Shown piece after piece: positions 1 to 5,710 of a stretch of DNA of 6,594 nucleotides. The translations under genes and the position numbers were made by a program. The notes beneath the pieces were generated by a model. That model was not told the DNA's origin and did no database searches. It was given only the letters and a program-made list of their open reading frames with translations. Each line of letters opens with the position of its first letter. The stretch's first letter is position 1. Source of the stretch: Bacteriovoracaceae bacterium UBA7317 (lineage in GTDB: Bacteria > Bdellovibrionota > Bacteriovoracia > Bacteriovoracales > Bacteriovoracaceae); assembly GCA_002474345.1 (NCBI GenBank), contig DKQD01000171.1:1306-7899 (forward strand). The letters run 5' to 3'.

Positions 1-1205
1 CCATCGAGAGTTTGATCACCTTCTTTGGCGGTTCTTAAATCAGCAAAGGAATAAGTTGAATCGGGAAGGTCTCGTTTTATGTTAAAGTTCAATTGATGAA
101 AGTCTTCTACGTCAGAGCCTATAACAAAAAATGCATCAGAATTAATAGATTCGTCTATGACTTTAGTAAAGTTTCCTTCTGCTAAAGGAGACATATAACC
201 TTTAACGAGGTTAAGATCTAATAACTCCTTGTCCGTAGCAGGAGTAATATGGTCTGCGGATGTGTAGTTTAACAGCTTAACATCATTAAGTTGGTCATCT
301 CCATGAACGATGACCATGATAAATGACTCTTCATCACCTTTTATCAACTTATAAACTAAAGCTTTTAAAGACTGCTCTTCGGGAAGCCCCAGGAATTGGC
401 AAACATCCTGAATACTCTGTTTGCCCTTTGTTTCAACCTTACTTAGAGGGGCCAGATCAAAATTAAGATTCAGGTTAACCCTTTTAGTCTGGGCCTTTTC
501 AATATTTGCGCTATAACCAGTCTCTTTACAATAAATGATTTCATCTTCACCTGATTTTGCCAAAACCTGAAACTCATGGGTCTTAGCTTCCCCTGAAGCC
601 ATGGCACCCCCATCAGCTTCAACAACAGAAAACTCGAGACCCAACCTATTGAAAATATTTTCATAGGCTTCATACATAATTTGATAACCTTTATCGAGGC
701 AAGACTTATCAATATGAAAGCTATAGGCATCTTTCATTGTAAACTCACGGCCTCTCATAAGACCAAACCGTGGTCTGATTTCATCTCTAAACTTAGTATT
801 TATCTGGAAAAGGTTAAGCGGAAGAGATTTGTAAGACTTTACAGACTTTCTAAAAATATCAACAACCGCCTCTTCATTCGTAGGACTGATACAAAGATCA
901 CGCTCACCTTTATCTTTTATCTTAAGCATCAGGTCACCCATCAGATCCCAGCGACCTGATTCCTTCCATAACTCTCCAGGCGTGACCACCGACATAAGGA
1001 TTTCAAAAGACCCGGCTTTTTCCATTTCTTCTCGAATAATTTTCTCGATTTTTGAAATGGCCTTCAAGCCAAAAGGTAGGTAGTTAAAAAGGCCTGGCCC
1101 TGATTTATGAATAAGACCTGCTCGAAGCATCAACCTGTGTGAGGCAATTTCTGCATCAGCTGGAACTTCTTTAAATGTTTGCCAAAAGCCTGTCGATAAG
1201 CGCAT
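1..1205 (-). CDS. proS: Prolyl-tRNA synthetase, N-terminal 401 residues (3' end outside window)
   Basis: Class II aminoacyl-tRNA synthetase that charges tRNA(Pro) with proline in the cytoplasm. The ATG at 1205 is preceded by GGAGGAG seven bases upstream, and the frame stays open to the left edge. Visible landmarks are the N-terminal catalytic part with PADAEIASHRLMLRAG (residues 15-30), LWKESGRW (79-86), SPTNEEAV (107-114) and motif 2 FRDEIRPRFG (139-148) followed by REFTMKDAYSFH (153-164). HEFQVLAKSGEDE (210-222) leads into the inserted editing (INS/YbaK-like) domain, about 225-385. Its K281 (SLKALVYK) and H370 (DFHQLNFN) seem to match the editing Lys and His of the E. coli enzyme. The last visible residues (AKEGDQTLDG) correspond to the return into the catalytic core. 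Bacterial-type ProRS is about 570 aa, so motif 3 and the anticodon-binding domain should lie beyond the edge. No strong promoter was recognised upstream. Confidence 0.97.
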   Translation of the reverse strand, partial: MRLSTGFWQTFKEVPADAEIASHRLMLRAGLIHKSGPGLFNYLPFGLKAISKIEKIIREEMEKAGSFEILMSVVTPGELWKESGRWDLMGDLMLKIKDKGERDLCISPTNEEAVVDIFRKSVKSYKSLPLNLFQINTKFRDEIRPRFGLMRGREFTMKDAYSFHIDKSCLDKGYQIMYEAYENIFNRLGLEFSVVEADGGAMASGEAKTHEFQVLAKSGEDEIIYCKETGYSANIEKAQTKRVNLNLNFDLAPLSKVETKGKQSIQDVCQFLGLPEEQSLKALVYKLIKGDEESFIMVIVHGDDQLNDVKLLNYTSADHITPATDKELLDLNLVKGYMSPLAEGNFTKVIDESINSDAFFVIGSDVEDFHQLNFNIKRDLPDSTYSFADLRTAKEGDQTLD

Positions 1206-1697
1206 TTCTCTCCTCCGTAAAAAGCTTTCTCGAAACTACATTGTTTTCAAGAAATCGTCCAACAATGCTTTTTAATGCATAAAGTCAATCAAGCTAAAAA
1301 GGATTCATCTTTCTCTCTTTTAAGCGGGATTTTATTCCAAAATATTCTGCAAGCTTAGGCCAGGCTTCCTTAAAGATTCTTGTACCTCCTGGTAAAATAA
1401 AACTTTAAATTAAACACCTTCAAAAGCAACTCTTAAGAAGGATCATAAGCTCCCCTAAACTTACCTATAAAATTTAAGTAAATTCCTCTTAGAAGCTTTC
1501 AACCAAAATTTTTTAAACTAGGTCCCAAAAAAAGCTCAAGCGATTTTCTCTCCACCGCCAAATAAAGGCGTTTTGCCCGTTATGGCCATGACTTGCTTTG
1601 CCAAGCTCCAAAACTAAATGACAAATAAGATCACCGCCCAAAAAACGCTGGGTGCCAATCAATAAAAGAGAAGACCTCAAAGAAATAGTCCGTTAAT
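1206..1697. other. Intergenic region between divergent proS and acyltransferase genes
   Basis: This 492-bp stretch has no intact gene on either strand; every frame is broken by stops. It must hold the promoters of both divergent flanking genes. On the minus strand I see a possible -35 TTGACT at 1280-1285 without a good -10 partner, so I do not call the proS promoter. Before the acyltransferase start no clear -35/-10 pair was found. The segment at about 1540-1665 is noticeably less A+T-rich than the rest and coincides with the best-preserved part of the putative SDR pseudogene. Confidence 0.6.
1294..1692 (-). pseudogene. Probable decayed NAD(P)-binding SDR/epimerase-like gene
   Basis: No intact ORF is present, but separate stretches of minus-strand translation look like pieces of an extended short-chain dehydrogenase. 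The frame open from 1692 to 1513 contains LLIGTQRFLGGDLICHLVLE, which resembles the GGTRFLGRxLV nucleotide-binding start of such epimerases. One frame over, at about 1605-1540, GKTPLFGGGEKIA resembles the following NRGKTP segment. After a stop-rich interval, 1404-1294 reads PGGTRIFKEAWPKLAEYFG and ends KMNPF-stop, resembling the 'WPxLAeyFG' C-terminal part of PRISE-type SDRs. Such enzymes are about 300-350 aa and only about 130 codons of space remain, so large deletions as well as frameshifts would be needed. The N- and C-terminal pieces may come from different SDR subfamilies. It lies directly upstream of proS on the same strand. The resemblance is by eye only; chance similarity is possible. 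Confidence 0.35.
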
Positions 1698-2597
1698 ATG
1701 CCCTCCATGAAAAATCAAAAAGCCTCATCATTTTTAGAAATGATGATAATCCCCATAAAGTTTCTTAGAGGAATATTAATTTTCTTGTCCCTTTTTTTAT
1801 TCATAATCCTCATAAATATAGTCCAAATCACCTCTATTCTTTTTATCCCCTTATCCAAAAAAACTTTTCGGAAAATTAATACATTTTTGGCCGGATCATG
1901 GTGGAGTACAGCTGAGTGGATGATGAGAAAGTCAGGCATTAAAGTCGTCATTTCCGGAGATGAGCTTACTCCAAGAGAAAATATCATTCTAATATCAAAC
2001 CATCAGGGTATGAGCGACATACCCGTCCTTTTTAAGCTGGCCAAGGAAATGAAGCAAATTGACCACATGAAGTGGTTTATAAAAGACATTATTAAATACG
2101 TGCCAGGCATTGGGTGGGGCATGCTTTTTCTTGATGGTCTTTTTTTGAAAAGGAATTGGGATAAGGATAAACACAAAATAGAGGATACTTTTAAAAAGTT
2201 CTTTAAAAATAATATTCCTATCTGGCTTATCCTTTTCCCTGAGGGGACAAGGTTTCGTCCTGAAAAACTAAAATTAATGGAACGAATCGCAAAAAGTAAG
2301 AAGCTTCCACCTCTCAATCATGTCCTCCTGCCAAGGGCGAAGGGATTTACAGCTTCAATTCAGGGTCTAAGAGGTCATTGTAAAACTGTCCTCGATGCGA
2401 CCATTATCTATGAAGGAAGCGCACCGACCATAACAGACCTAGTTTTAGGAAAAGTCAGTAAGGTCCATCTTCATGTAAAACGTTTTGATTTAGAAGAATT
2501 AACTAATGATAAGAATGAGCTTAATCATTGGATTACTCAAAGGTTTTATATCAAAGACGAAATGATAAGAAAGTTTCAAAAAAATGGAAATCCTTAG
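1698..2597 (+). CDS. Membrane-bound 1-acylglycerol-phosphate/lysophospholipid acyltransferase (PlsC family, YihG/LCLAT-like)
   Basis: Member of the PlsC/LPLAT family, which transfers a fatty acyl chain to a lysophospholipid such as lysophosphatidic acid at the inner membrane. Residues about 18-52 are strongly hydrophobic (one long or two short membrane segments). The family motifs are in order: NHQGMSD with the HX4D pair H102/D107; KWFIKD...VPGIGW (125-140); LKRNWDKD (150-157); FPEGTRF with EGTR at 182-185; and LPRAKGF (211-217). The LPRAKGF block, the later DATIIYEG (233-240) and the LVLGKVSKVHLHV segment (248-260) place it nearer the LCLAT/AGPAT5 and E. coli YihG branch than classical PlsC, as does the 299-aa length. 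The substrate is unproven. The start is uncertain: the ATG at 1698 lacks a good ribosome site, and in-frame ATGs at 1707, 1740 and 1743 are alternatives, the last two just before the membrane segment. No clear terminator follows. Confidence 0.93.
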   Translation: MPSMKNQKASSFLEMMIIPIKFLRGILIFLSLFLFIILINIVQITSILFIPLSKKTFRKINTFLAGSWWSTAEWMMRKSGIKVVISGDELTPRENIILISNHQGMSDIPVLFKLAKEMKQIDHMKWFIKDIIKYVPGIGWGMLFLDGLFLKRNWDKDKHKIEDTFKKFFKNNIPIWLILFPEGTRFRPEKLKLMERIAKSKKLPPLNHVLLPRAKGFTASIQGLRGHCKTVLDATIIYEGSAPTITDLVLGKVSKVHLHVKRFDLEELTNDKNELNHWITQRFYIKDEMIRKFQKNGNP

Positions 2598-2643
2598 GAA
2601 GCTTTTTTAATTGATTCTTGATTTTGGCCTTATTCTTCATCAC
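2551..2643 (-). CDS. Possible 30-codon small protein, antisense to acyltransferase 3' end
   Basis: A short minus-strand frame starts at GTG 2643 (immediately followed by ATG 2640) and stops at 2551-2553. It was noticed because AGGAGG (minus strand, 2656-2651) sits seven bases before the GTG, with a second AGGAGA at 2649-2644. The peptide begins MKNKAKIKNQLKKLPKDF and ends in a hydrophobic, Phe-rich tail (HFFETFLSF), so a basic head and hydrophobic end. A TTGACA (minus strand, 2720-2715) lies upstream, but the only candidate -10s at normal spacing are poor. The frame stays open upstream to a stop just before 2700, so it could equally be the tail of a lost gene. It overlaps the last 47 bp of the acyltransferase gene. 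No family is recognised; chance occurrence is quite possible. Confidence 0.2.
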   Translation of the reverse strand: MMKNKAKIKNQLKKLPKDFHFFETFLSFRL

Positions 2644-2949
2644 TCTCCTACCTCCTGTCGTCCATAAAGTTATCAGAGCCACCTTAATACTTAAACAAAT
2701 TTAAGTTAATTGCATGTCAAATAAAATTATTCAATCACTCTTATGGAAGAAACTAAATATTTATTTTTAACAAATTTAATCTTAAAAAATGAATATAAAA
2801 ACAACTAAATAAAGCAAAAATAGGCCCTCAATGCGTATCAGAAGGCAAGATGTTATAGTTAAGAGGTAATAAGGTCTCAAAAATTTCTAATTTTTTTACA
2901 CTAACTTATTTAATGAATTAAGGGTTAGAATAAAAATAAAGGAGTTTCA
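2598..2949. other. A+T-rich spacer before the SDR-DUF2867 gene
   Basis: This 352-bp spacer holds no intact plus-strand gene. It contains the 5' part of the doubtful minus-strand small ORF, an inverted repeat CTTAAA-caaa-TTTAAG at 2690-2705 (6-bp arms, 4-nt loop), and an extended -10 promoter at 2851-2859. The remainder, particularly 2705-2820 and 2881-2940, is very A+T-rich with no feature I can support. Confidence 0.6.
2851..2859 (+). promoter_or_regulatory. Extended -10 promoter element for the SDR-DUF2867 gene
   Basis: TGTTATAGT fits the extended -10 pattern TGnTATAAT with five of six matches in the hexamer. No good -35 lies at normal spacing, which extended -10 promoters can tolerate. 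Transcription would begin near 2866, giving a leader of roughly 84 nt before the ATG at 2950. A closer TAGAAT at 2926-2931 is a weaker alternative because the TTTACA at 2895-2900 is 25 bp away. Confidence 0.45.
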
Positions 2950-4377
2950 ATGGTTAAAATTGCTATTGCCGGTGCGACCGGTTTCGTTGGACGCCACCTC
3001 TTGAAATCGTTTGAAAATAACGAATCCATCCGAGTAAATGCCTTAAGTCGGAGCTTCCAGGAAGATAAAGGCTTAGTACAGATTAATGAAAAAAATGAGT
3101 CCAATATAGAGTGGATCCAGTGTGACCTTTTTTCTCTCATTGACCTAGAAAATGCTTTGGACCAGGTTGATTTTGCTATCTACCTTGTACACAGTATGCT
3201 CCCTACATCAAAGCTTGTTCAAGCGGAGTTCCAGGACAATGACCTCATCATTGCTGATAATTTTGCTCGAACGGCCAAAAAAAAAGGAGTCAAACAAATA
3301 ATCTACCTCGGCGGAATCATACCAAAGGTAGAAGACCTTTCTCTTCACCTTAAGAGCCGCCTGGAAACTGAAGATACTTTAAGAAACTACGGTATTCCAG
3401 TCACTTCCCTAAGGGCAGGTATCATAATTGGAAAAAATGGATCTTCTTTTAATATTTTAAAAAAGCTTGTTGAACGCTTACCTATTATGATCCTCCCATC
3501 TTGGACCCAAAATGCATCAAAGCCAGTTGCCATAGAAGATGTCATTAAATCAGTTCACTTTTGTTTGGGGAATGAAGACACATTTGACAAGGAATACGAC
3601 TTAGGTGGTAATACTTTTATGACCTACCAGGAGCTGCTGGAAGAAACCGCCAAAGAGCTTGGCCATAAAAGATACTTTTTTAATGTGCCTCTTTTTAGCC
3701 CAGGACTTTCAAAGCTTTGGGTAAGCCTTATAACGAATACACCAAAAAACCTTGTCTACCCACTTATTCAAAGCCTAAAACATGCTATGATTCCCGATGA
3801 AACAAAGCAACTCCCAATACCCGACTATAAGTTTAAAAATTTTAAAGAGTCTTTAAATGCGGCCATTGATAAATCGGATATTCACCAAAAACCTTCCTTT
3901 GGTATAGATATTAAGGGTAAGACAAAGTATTGGGGCTTGGACTTGAAAAAAAGAGATGTCAGATCAGTCCAGAGGCTTCATAGACCAAAGAACAAATCTG
4001 CCATATGGGTTAGTCATAAGTATATGGAATGGCTTCCCCAGTTTTTCTCTTTTATAATCAAAGTAAAGGTTGAAAAAAATGTCTGTCAATTCATAGGGCC
4101 ATTTGTAAAGACACCTCTCTTAGAACTAACATTAAGCTCTGACCGAAGCTCAACGGACAGACAGCTGTTTTATATTACTGGAGGTTATCTCGCCTCCAAA
4201 GATCAAGGGAGAGGACGCCTAGAGTTTAGAGAAACAGCTTGTGGTAATTATTTTCTAGTGGCCATTCACGAGTTTATTCCCGCACTTCCCTGGTATATTT
4301 ACATATACACTCAAGCCTTATTCCACCTCTTTGTTATGAGAAGGTTTCAAGTCTTTATTAAAAATTTCCCAGATTAA
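2950..4377 (+). CDS. SDR-family NAD(P)-binding protein with C-terminal DUF2867 domain
   Basis: Two-domain protein of 475 aa. Residues 1 to about 290 form an atypical SDR Rossmann domain: the dinucleotide-binding GATGFVG is at 8-14 (G8, G11, G14), followed by VDFAIYLVHSM (73-83), KQIIYLGGI (115-123), an SRLETEDTLRNYGIPVTSLR segment (136-155, the family's usual 'E..L...G...T.LR' region) and KPVAIEDV (191-198). It lacks a canonical YxxxK, as usual for atypical SDRs of this kind. Residues about 335-473 match DUF2867: DVRSVQRLHRP (336-346), GGYLASKDQGRGRLEFRE (411-428), then AIHEFIPALPW (438-448), a hydrophobic stretch, and TQALFHLFVMRRF (454-466). The fusion is common in bacteria; the reaction is unknown, and a redox or isomerase role on a lipid-like substrate is only a guess. 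The start is well supported by AAAGGAG at 2938-2944, five bases upstream. No clear terminator follows the TAA. Confidence 0.93.
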   Translation: MVKIAIAGATGFVGRHLLKSFENNESIRVNALSRSFQEDKGLVQINEKNESNIEWIQCDLFSLIDLENALDQVDFAIYLVHSMLPTSKLVQAEFQDNDLIIADNFARTAKKKGVKQIIYLGGIIPKVEDLSLHLKSRLETEDTLRNYGIPVTSLRAGIIIGKNGSSFNILKKLVERLPIMILPSWTQNASKPVAIEDVIKSVHFCLGNEDTFDKEYDLGGNTFMTYQELLEETAKELGHKRYFFNVPLFSPGLSKLWVSLITNTPKNLVYPLIQSLKHAMIPDETKQLPIPDYKFKNFKESLNAAIDKSDIHQKPSFGIDIKGKTKYWGLDLKKRDVRSVQRLHRPKNKSAIWVSHKYMEWLPQFFSFIIKVKVEKNVCQFIGPFVKTPLLELTLSSDRSSTDRQLFYITGGYLASKDQGRGRLEFRETACGNYFLVAIHEFIPALPWYIYIYTQALFHLFVMRRFQVFIKNFPD

Positions 4378-4419
4378 AAATTCTTAAGGTAACTAAAATT
4401 AACAATATTTTTCTAAGGT

Positions 4420-4449
4420 TTGTCTTTTAAAGCCATCATCTGTTAAAGT
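4420..4449 (+). promoter_or_regulatory. Promoter of the DUF1330 gene
   Basis: TTGTCT (4420-4425, four of six to TTGACA) is separated by 18 bp from TAAAGT (4444-4449, four of six), which is preceded by TG at 4441-4442 to make an extended -10, TGTTAAAGT. Predicted transcription start is near 4456, leaving a leader of about 23 nt with AAAAAGGA at 4465-4472 before the ATG. The layout resembles the TGTTATAGT element upstream of the preceding gene. Confidence 0.5.
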
Positions 4450-4478
4450 CTACCCCTAAACTTTAAAAAGGATTTATT

Positions 4479-4772
4479 ATGTCTAAAGCTTATTGCATTG
4501 GTCACTTAAAAATTTCTGACAAAGAACGTTTTATGACAGAGTACGCAGCACATGTGCCTGCTACTCTGCAGCCCTATCAAGGTAAAGTTATTGTAAAAGG
4601 TGGAGAAGTCTCCTACAGAGAAGGTGAAGACCTTGGGCAGTTAGATGTTGTTATCGAATTTCCAAACAGAGAATCAGCTACAGGTTGGATGGAAAGCGAT
4701 TCGTATAAAAAAATCGTAGGCGCAAGAAAAGAAAACTCAACTGGGCCACTTATTATAATTGATGGGGTTTAA
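4479..4772 (+). CDS. DUF1330 family protein
   Basis: A 97-residue cytoplasmic protein spanning a complete DUF1330 domain, a member of the dimeric alpha/beta-barrel (ferredoxin-like) superfamily that also contains NIPSNAP and antibiotic-monooxygenase-type proteins. Family features visible in order: a first strand KAYCIGHLKISD (3-14); a helix with the YAAHVPATLQPYQGK region (22-36); the VIVKGGE turn (37-43); LDVVIEFPNRESATGWMES (55-73), the typical 'vviEFps.e.A..W..S'; and the final YKKIVGARKENSTGPLIIIDG (76-96). No signal peptide. The biochemical role of DUF1330 proteins is not established. AAAAAGGA six bases before the ATG supports the start. A dedicated promoter and a strong hairpin terminator indicate a single-gene transcript. 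Confidence 0.93.
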   Translation: MSKAYCIGHLKISDKERFMTEYAAHVPATLQPYQGKVIVKGGEVSYREGEDLGQLDVVIEFPNRESATGWMESDSYKKIVGARKENSTGPLIIIDGV

Positions 4773-4795
4773 CCCTCACTAAGTCTATATTTTAC

Positions 4796-4829
4796 AATAC
4801 GCCTTACCTTTTTAAGGCGTATTTCCTTA
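4796..4829 (+). terminator. Intrinsic-type terminator after the DUF1330 gene
   Basis: A perfect 11-bp inverted repeat, AATACGCCTTA (4796-4806) and TAAGGCGTATT (4813-4823), closes a 6-nt loop CCTTTT, 23 bp after the stop codon. The 3' U-tract is short and interrupted (ATTTCCTT), so termination may be partial, but the perfect stem and its position make this the clearest terminator in the window. Confidence 0.8.
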
Positions 4830-4874
4830 AAAAAACTTTTTTATCAAGTACCGAGAAAAACTTTTACTCACCTT

Positions 4875-4903
4875 TTGCAACGCATCCTTTTATTAGATAT
4901 GAT
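4875..4903 (+). promoter_or_regulatory. Sigma70-type promoter of the basic exported protein gene
   Basis: TTGCAA (4875-4880, four of six to TTGACA) and TATGAT (4898-4903, five of six to TATAAT) are separated by the optimal 17 bp. Transcription would begin near 4910, about 26 nt before the ATG at 4936. This is the best -35/-10 pair in the window. Confidence 0.65.
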
Positions 4904-4935
4904 TAGGTTAGAAACATATAAAAAAGGAAATAATT

Positions 4936-5487
4936 ATGAAGCACCTCCTAATTTTTGGATTCCTACTCTCACTATCCTTTTACACCTCTGCCGCCCCATC
5001 TTCCCATGAAAGTGTCGCCGATTATAAATCCAGAATAAAAAGTCGATTTAAGGGAGAAAAATTAGACATTGTTTTTAAGAGCAAATTTTTTAAAGTAGAC
5101 GGCCCTAATGAAGTTGGTGCTTGGTATGCAAGTTCACAATCAAGATATAATGGAGTTTTTGGAGTTGGTTGGAAAAAGGCCTGGTCTAAAAATGGTGTTA
5201 TAAAAATAACCGTTATGATGAGAAAAAAGGGAAATCAATACTTAGTTGATGGGCCCAATGTTATGGACAATAAATTTGTAAGCCTGATTAAGCATAAAAG
5301 AAAAGGCATAGGAAAAAGGATAAAGGACTTTTTTACAGGAAGAAAGGAAAAAGGAACTCAACTTTACTTTGCTGGAAATCCAGAGAAATGGTACAAAGCT
5401 GCCATAGAGAAAAGACCTATCACTATAAAATTACAAAAAGTTGAAACAGCAAAAATGCTTGCGAATGGAACATTAAAATCCATTTAA
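4936..5487 (+). CDS. Small, highly basic exported protein of unknown function
   Basis: No family is recognised. The 183-aa product has a clear Sec signal peptide: MKH, a hydrophobic core LLIFGFLLSLSFY (4-16), and a probable cleavage site at SAA-P after residue 20 (or TSA after 19). The predicted mature part, about 163 residues, carries some 36 Lys/Arg against about 13 Asp/Glu, an unusually positive charge for a periplasmic or secreted protein. It has no cysteine. Hydrophobic strand-like stretches such as LDIVFKSKFFKV (43-54), GVIKITVMM (87-95) and PITIKL (161-166) suggest a small beta-rich domain; the densest basic cluster is HKRKGIGKRIK (120-130). The aromatic block AWYASSQSRYNGVFGVGW (62-79) would be useful for remote homology searching. 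The start is supported by AAGGAA at 4924-4929 and its own promoter. Its basic charge could serve binding to nucleic acid, lipopolysaccharide or peptidoglycan, but this is speculation. Confidence 0.85.
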   Translation: MKHLLIFGFLLSLSFYTSAAPSSHESVADYKSRIKSRFKGEKLDIVFKSKFFKVDGPNEVGAWYASSQSRYNGVFGVGWKKAWSKNGVIKITVMMRKKGNQYLVDGPNVMDNKFVSLIKHKRKGIGKRIKDFFTGRKEKGTQLYFAGNPEKWYKAAIEKRPITIKLQKVETAKMLANGTLKSI

Positions 5488-5499
5488 ATTTCTAAAAAG

Positions 5500-5580
5500 A
5501 AGTAAGGGTTTATGACAATCAGCTTTTGATAGCTAATAACCAAAAGGCAATTTTAAAGTTGTTGGTAAAGGCCCTTACTT
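5500..5580 (+). repeat. Long-range stem-loop in the 3' UTR of the basic exported protein gene
   Basis: AAGTAAGGG (5500-5508) is perfectly complementary to CCCTTACTT (5572-5580). Within the enclosed 63 nt, TTTA/TAAA (5509-5512 with 5566-5569, a GG bulge opposite) continues the stem, ACAA/TTGT (5515-5518 with 5559-5562) adds to it, and CTTTTG/CAAAAG (5523-5528 with 5541-5546) forms an inner hairpin. The element starts 13 bp after the stop codon. It may be a processed 3' UTR structure, a small RNA or part of a terminator region; it does not fit any RNA family I know. Confidence 0.45.
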
Positions 5581-5590
5581 ACCTAAACTT

Positions 5591-5619
5591 AGTTTGATTC
5601 AATTAAAACTTTTTTTATT
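5591..5619 (+). terminator. Weak candidate terminator with T-rich tail
   Basis: AGTTT (5591-5595) and AAACT (5606-5610) form a short A+T-rich stem with a 10-nt loop, followed at once by a run of seven T (5610-5616) and further T-rich sequence. The stem is weak, so termination may depend on the larger structure just upstream. Confidence 0.4.
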
Positions 5620-5674
5620 TTCTCATTTTATTAATTTTTCCAATAATAATCCGATACTCCTAAATCACTGAAAT

Positions 5675-5680
5675 TACACT
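5675..5680 (+). promoter_or_regulatory. Tentative -10 box of the sulfurtransferase gene
   Basis: TACACT (four of six to TATAAT) lies 30 bp before the ATG at 5711. The hexamers at 16-18 bp upstream (around CGATAC, 5651-5658) do not resemble TTGACA, so this is a weak call made mainly because an independent promoter is expected after the upstream terminator region. Confidence 0.25.
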
Positions 5681-5710
5681 AAAAAAACCTGTGTTTAATT
5701 AGGAGGTTAA

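Noticed and set aside
470..959. Plus- and minus-strand ORFs of 86-92 codons inside the proS region
   Set aside because: They lie in other frames of the well-supported prolyl-tRNA synthetase gene, have no recognisable protein features and lack convincing ribosome sites.
1715..2317. Two minus-strand ORFs (90 and 104 codons) opposite the acyltransferase gene
   Set aside because: They are antisense shadows of a gene whose PlsC-family motifs are all intact on the plus strand.
2742..2807. Plus-strand 21-codon ORF beginning ATGGAAGAAACT
   Set aside because: No ribosome-binding site precedes it, and very A+T-rich sequence readily gives such short frames.
4765..4775. GGGTTTAACCC palindrome over the DUF1330 stop codon
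   Set aside because: A one-base loop cannot form a useful hairpin, no T-tract follows, and a perfect 11-bp terminator stem lies just downstream.
5500..5580. Integron attC-like site
   Set aside because: The long imperfect palindrome recalls attC in size, but the conserved core sites (GTTRRRY and RYYYAAC) are not present at its ends, and there is no integrase or cassette array.
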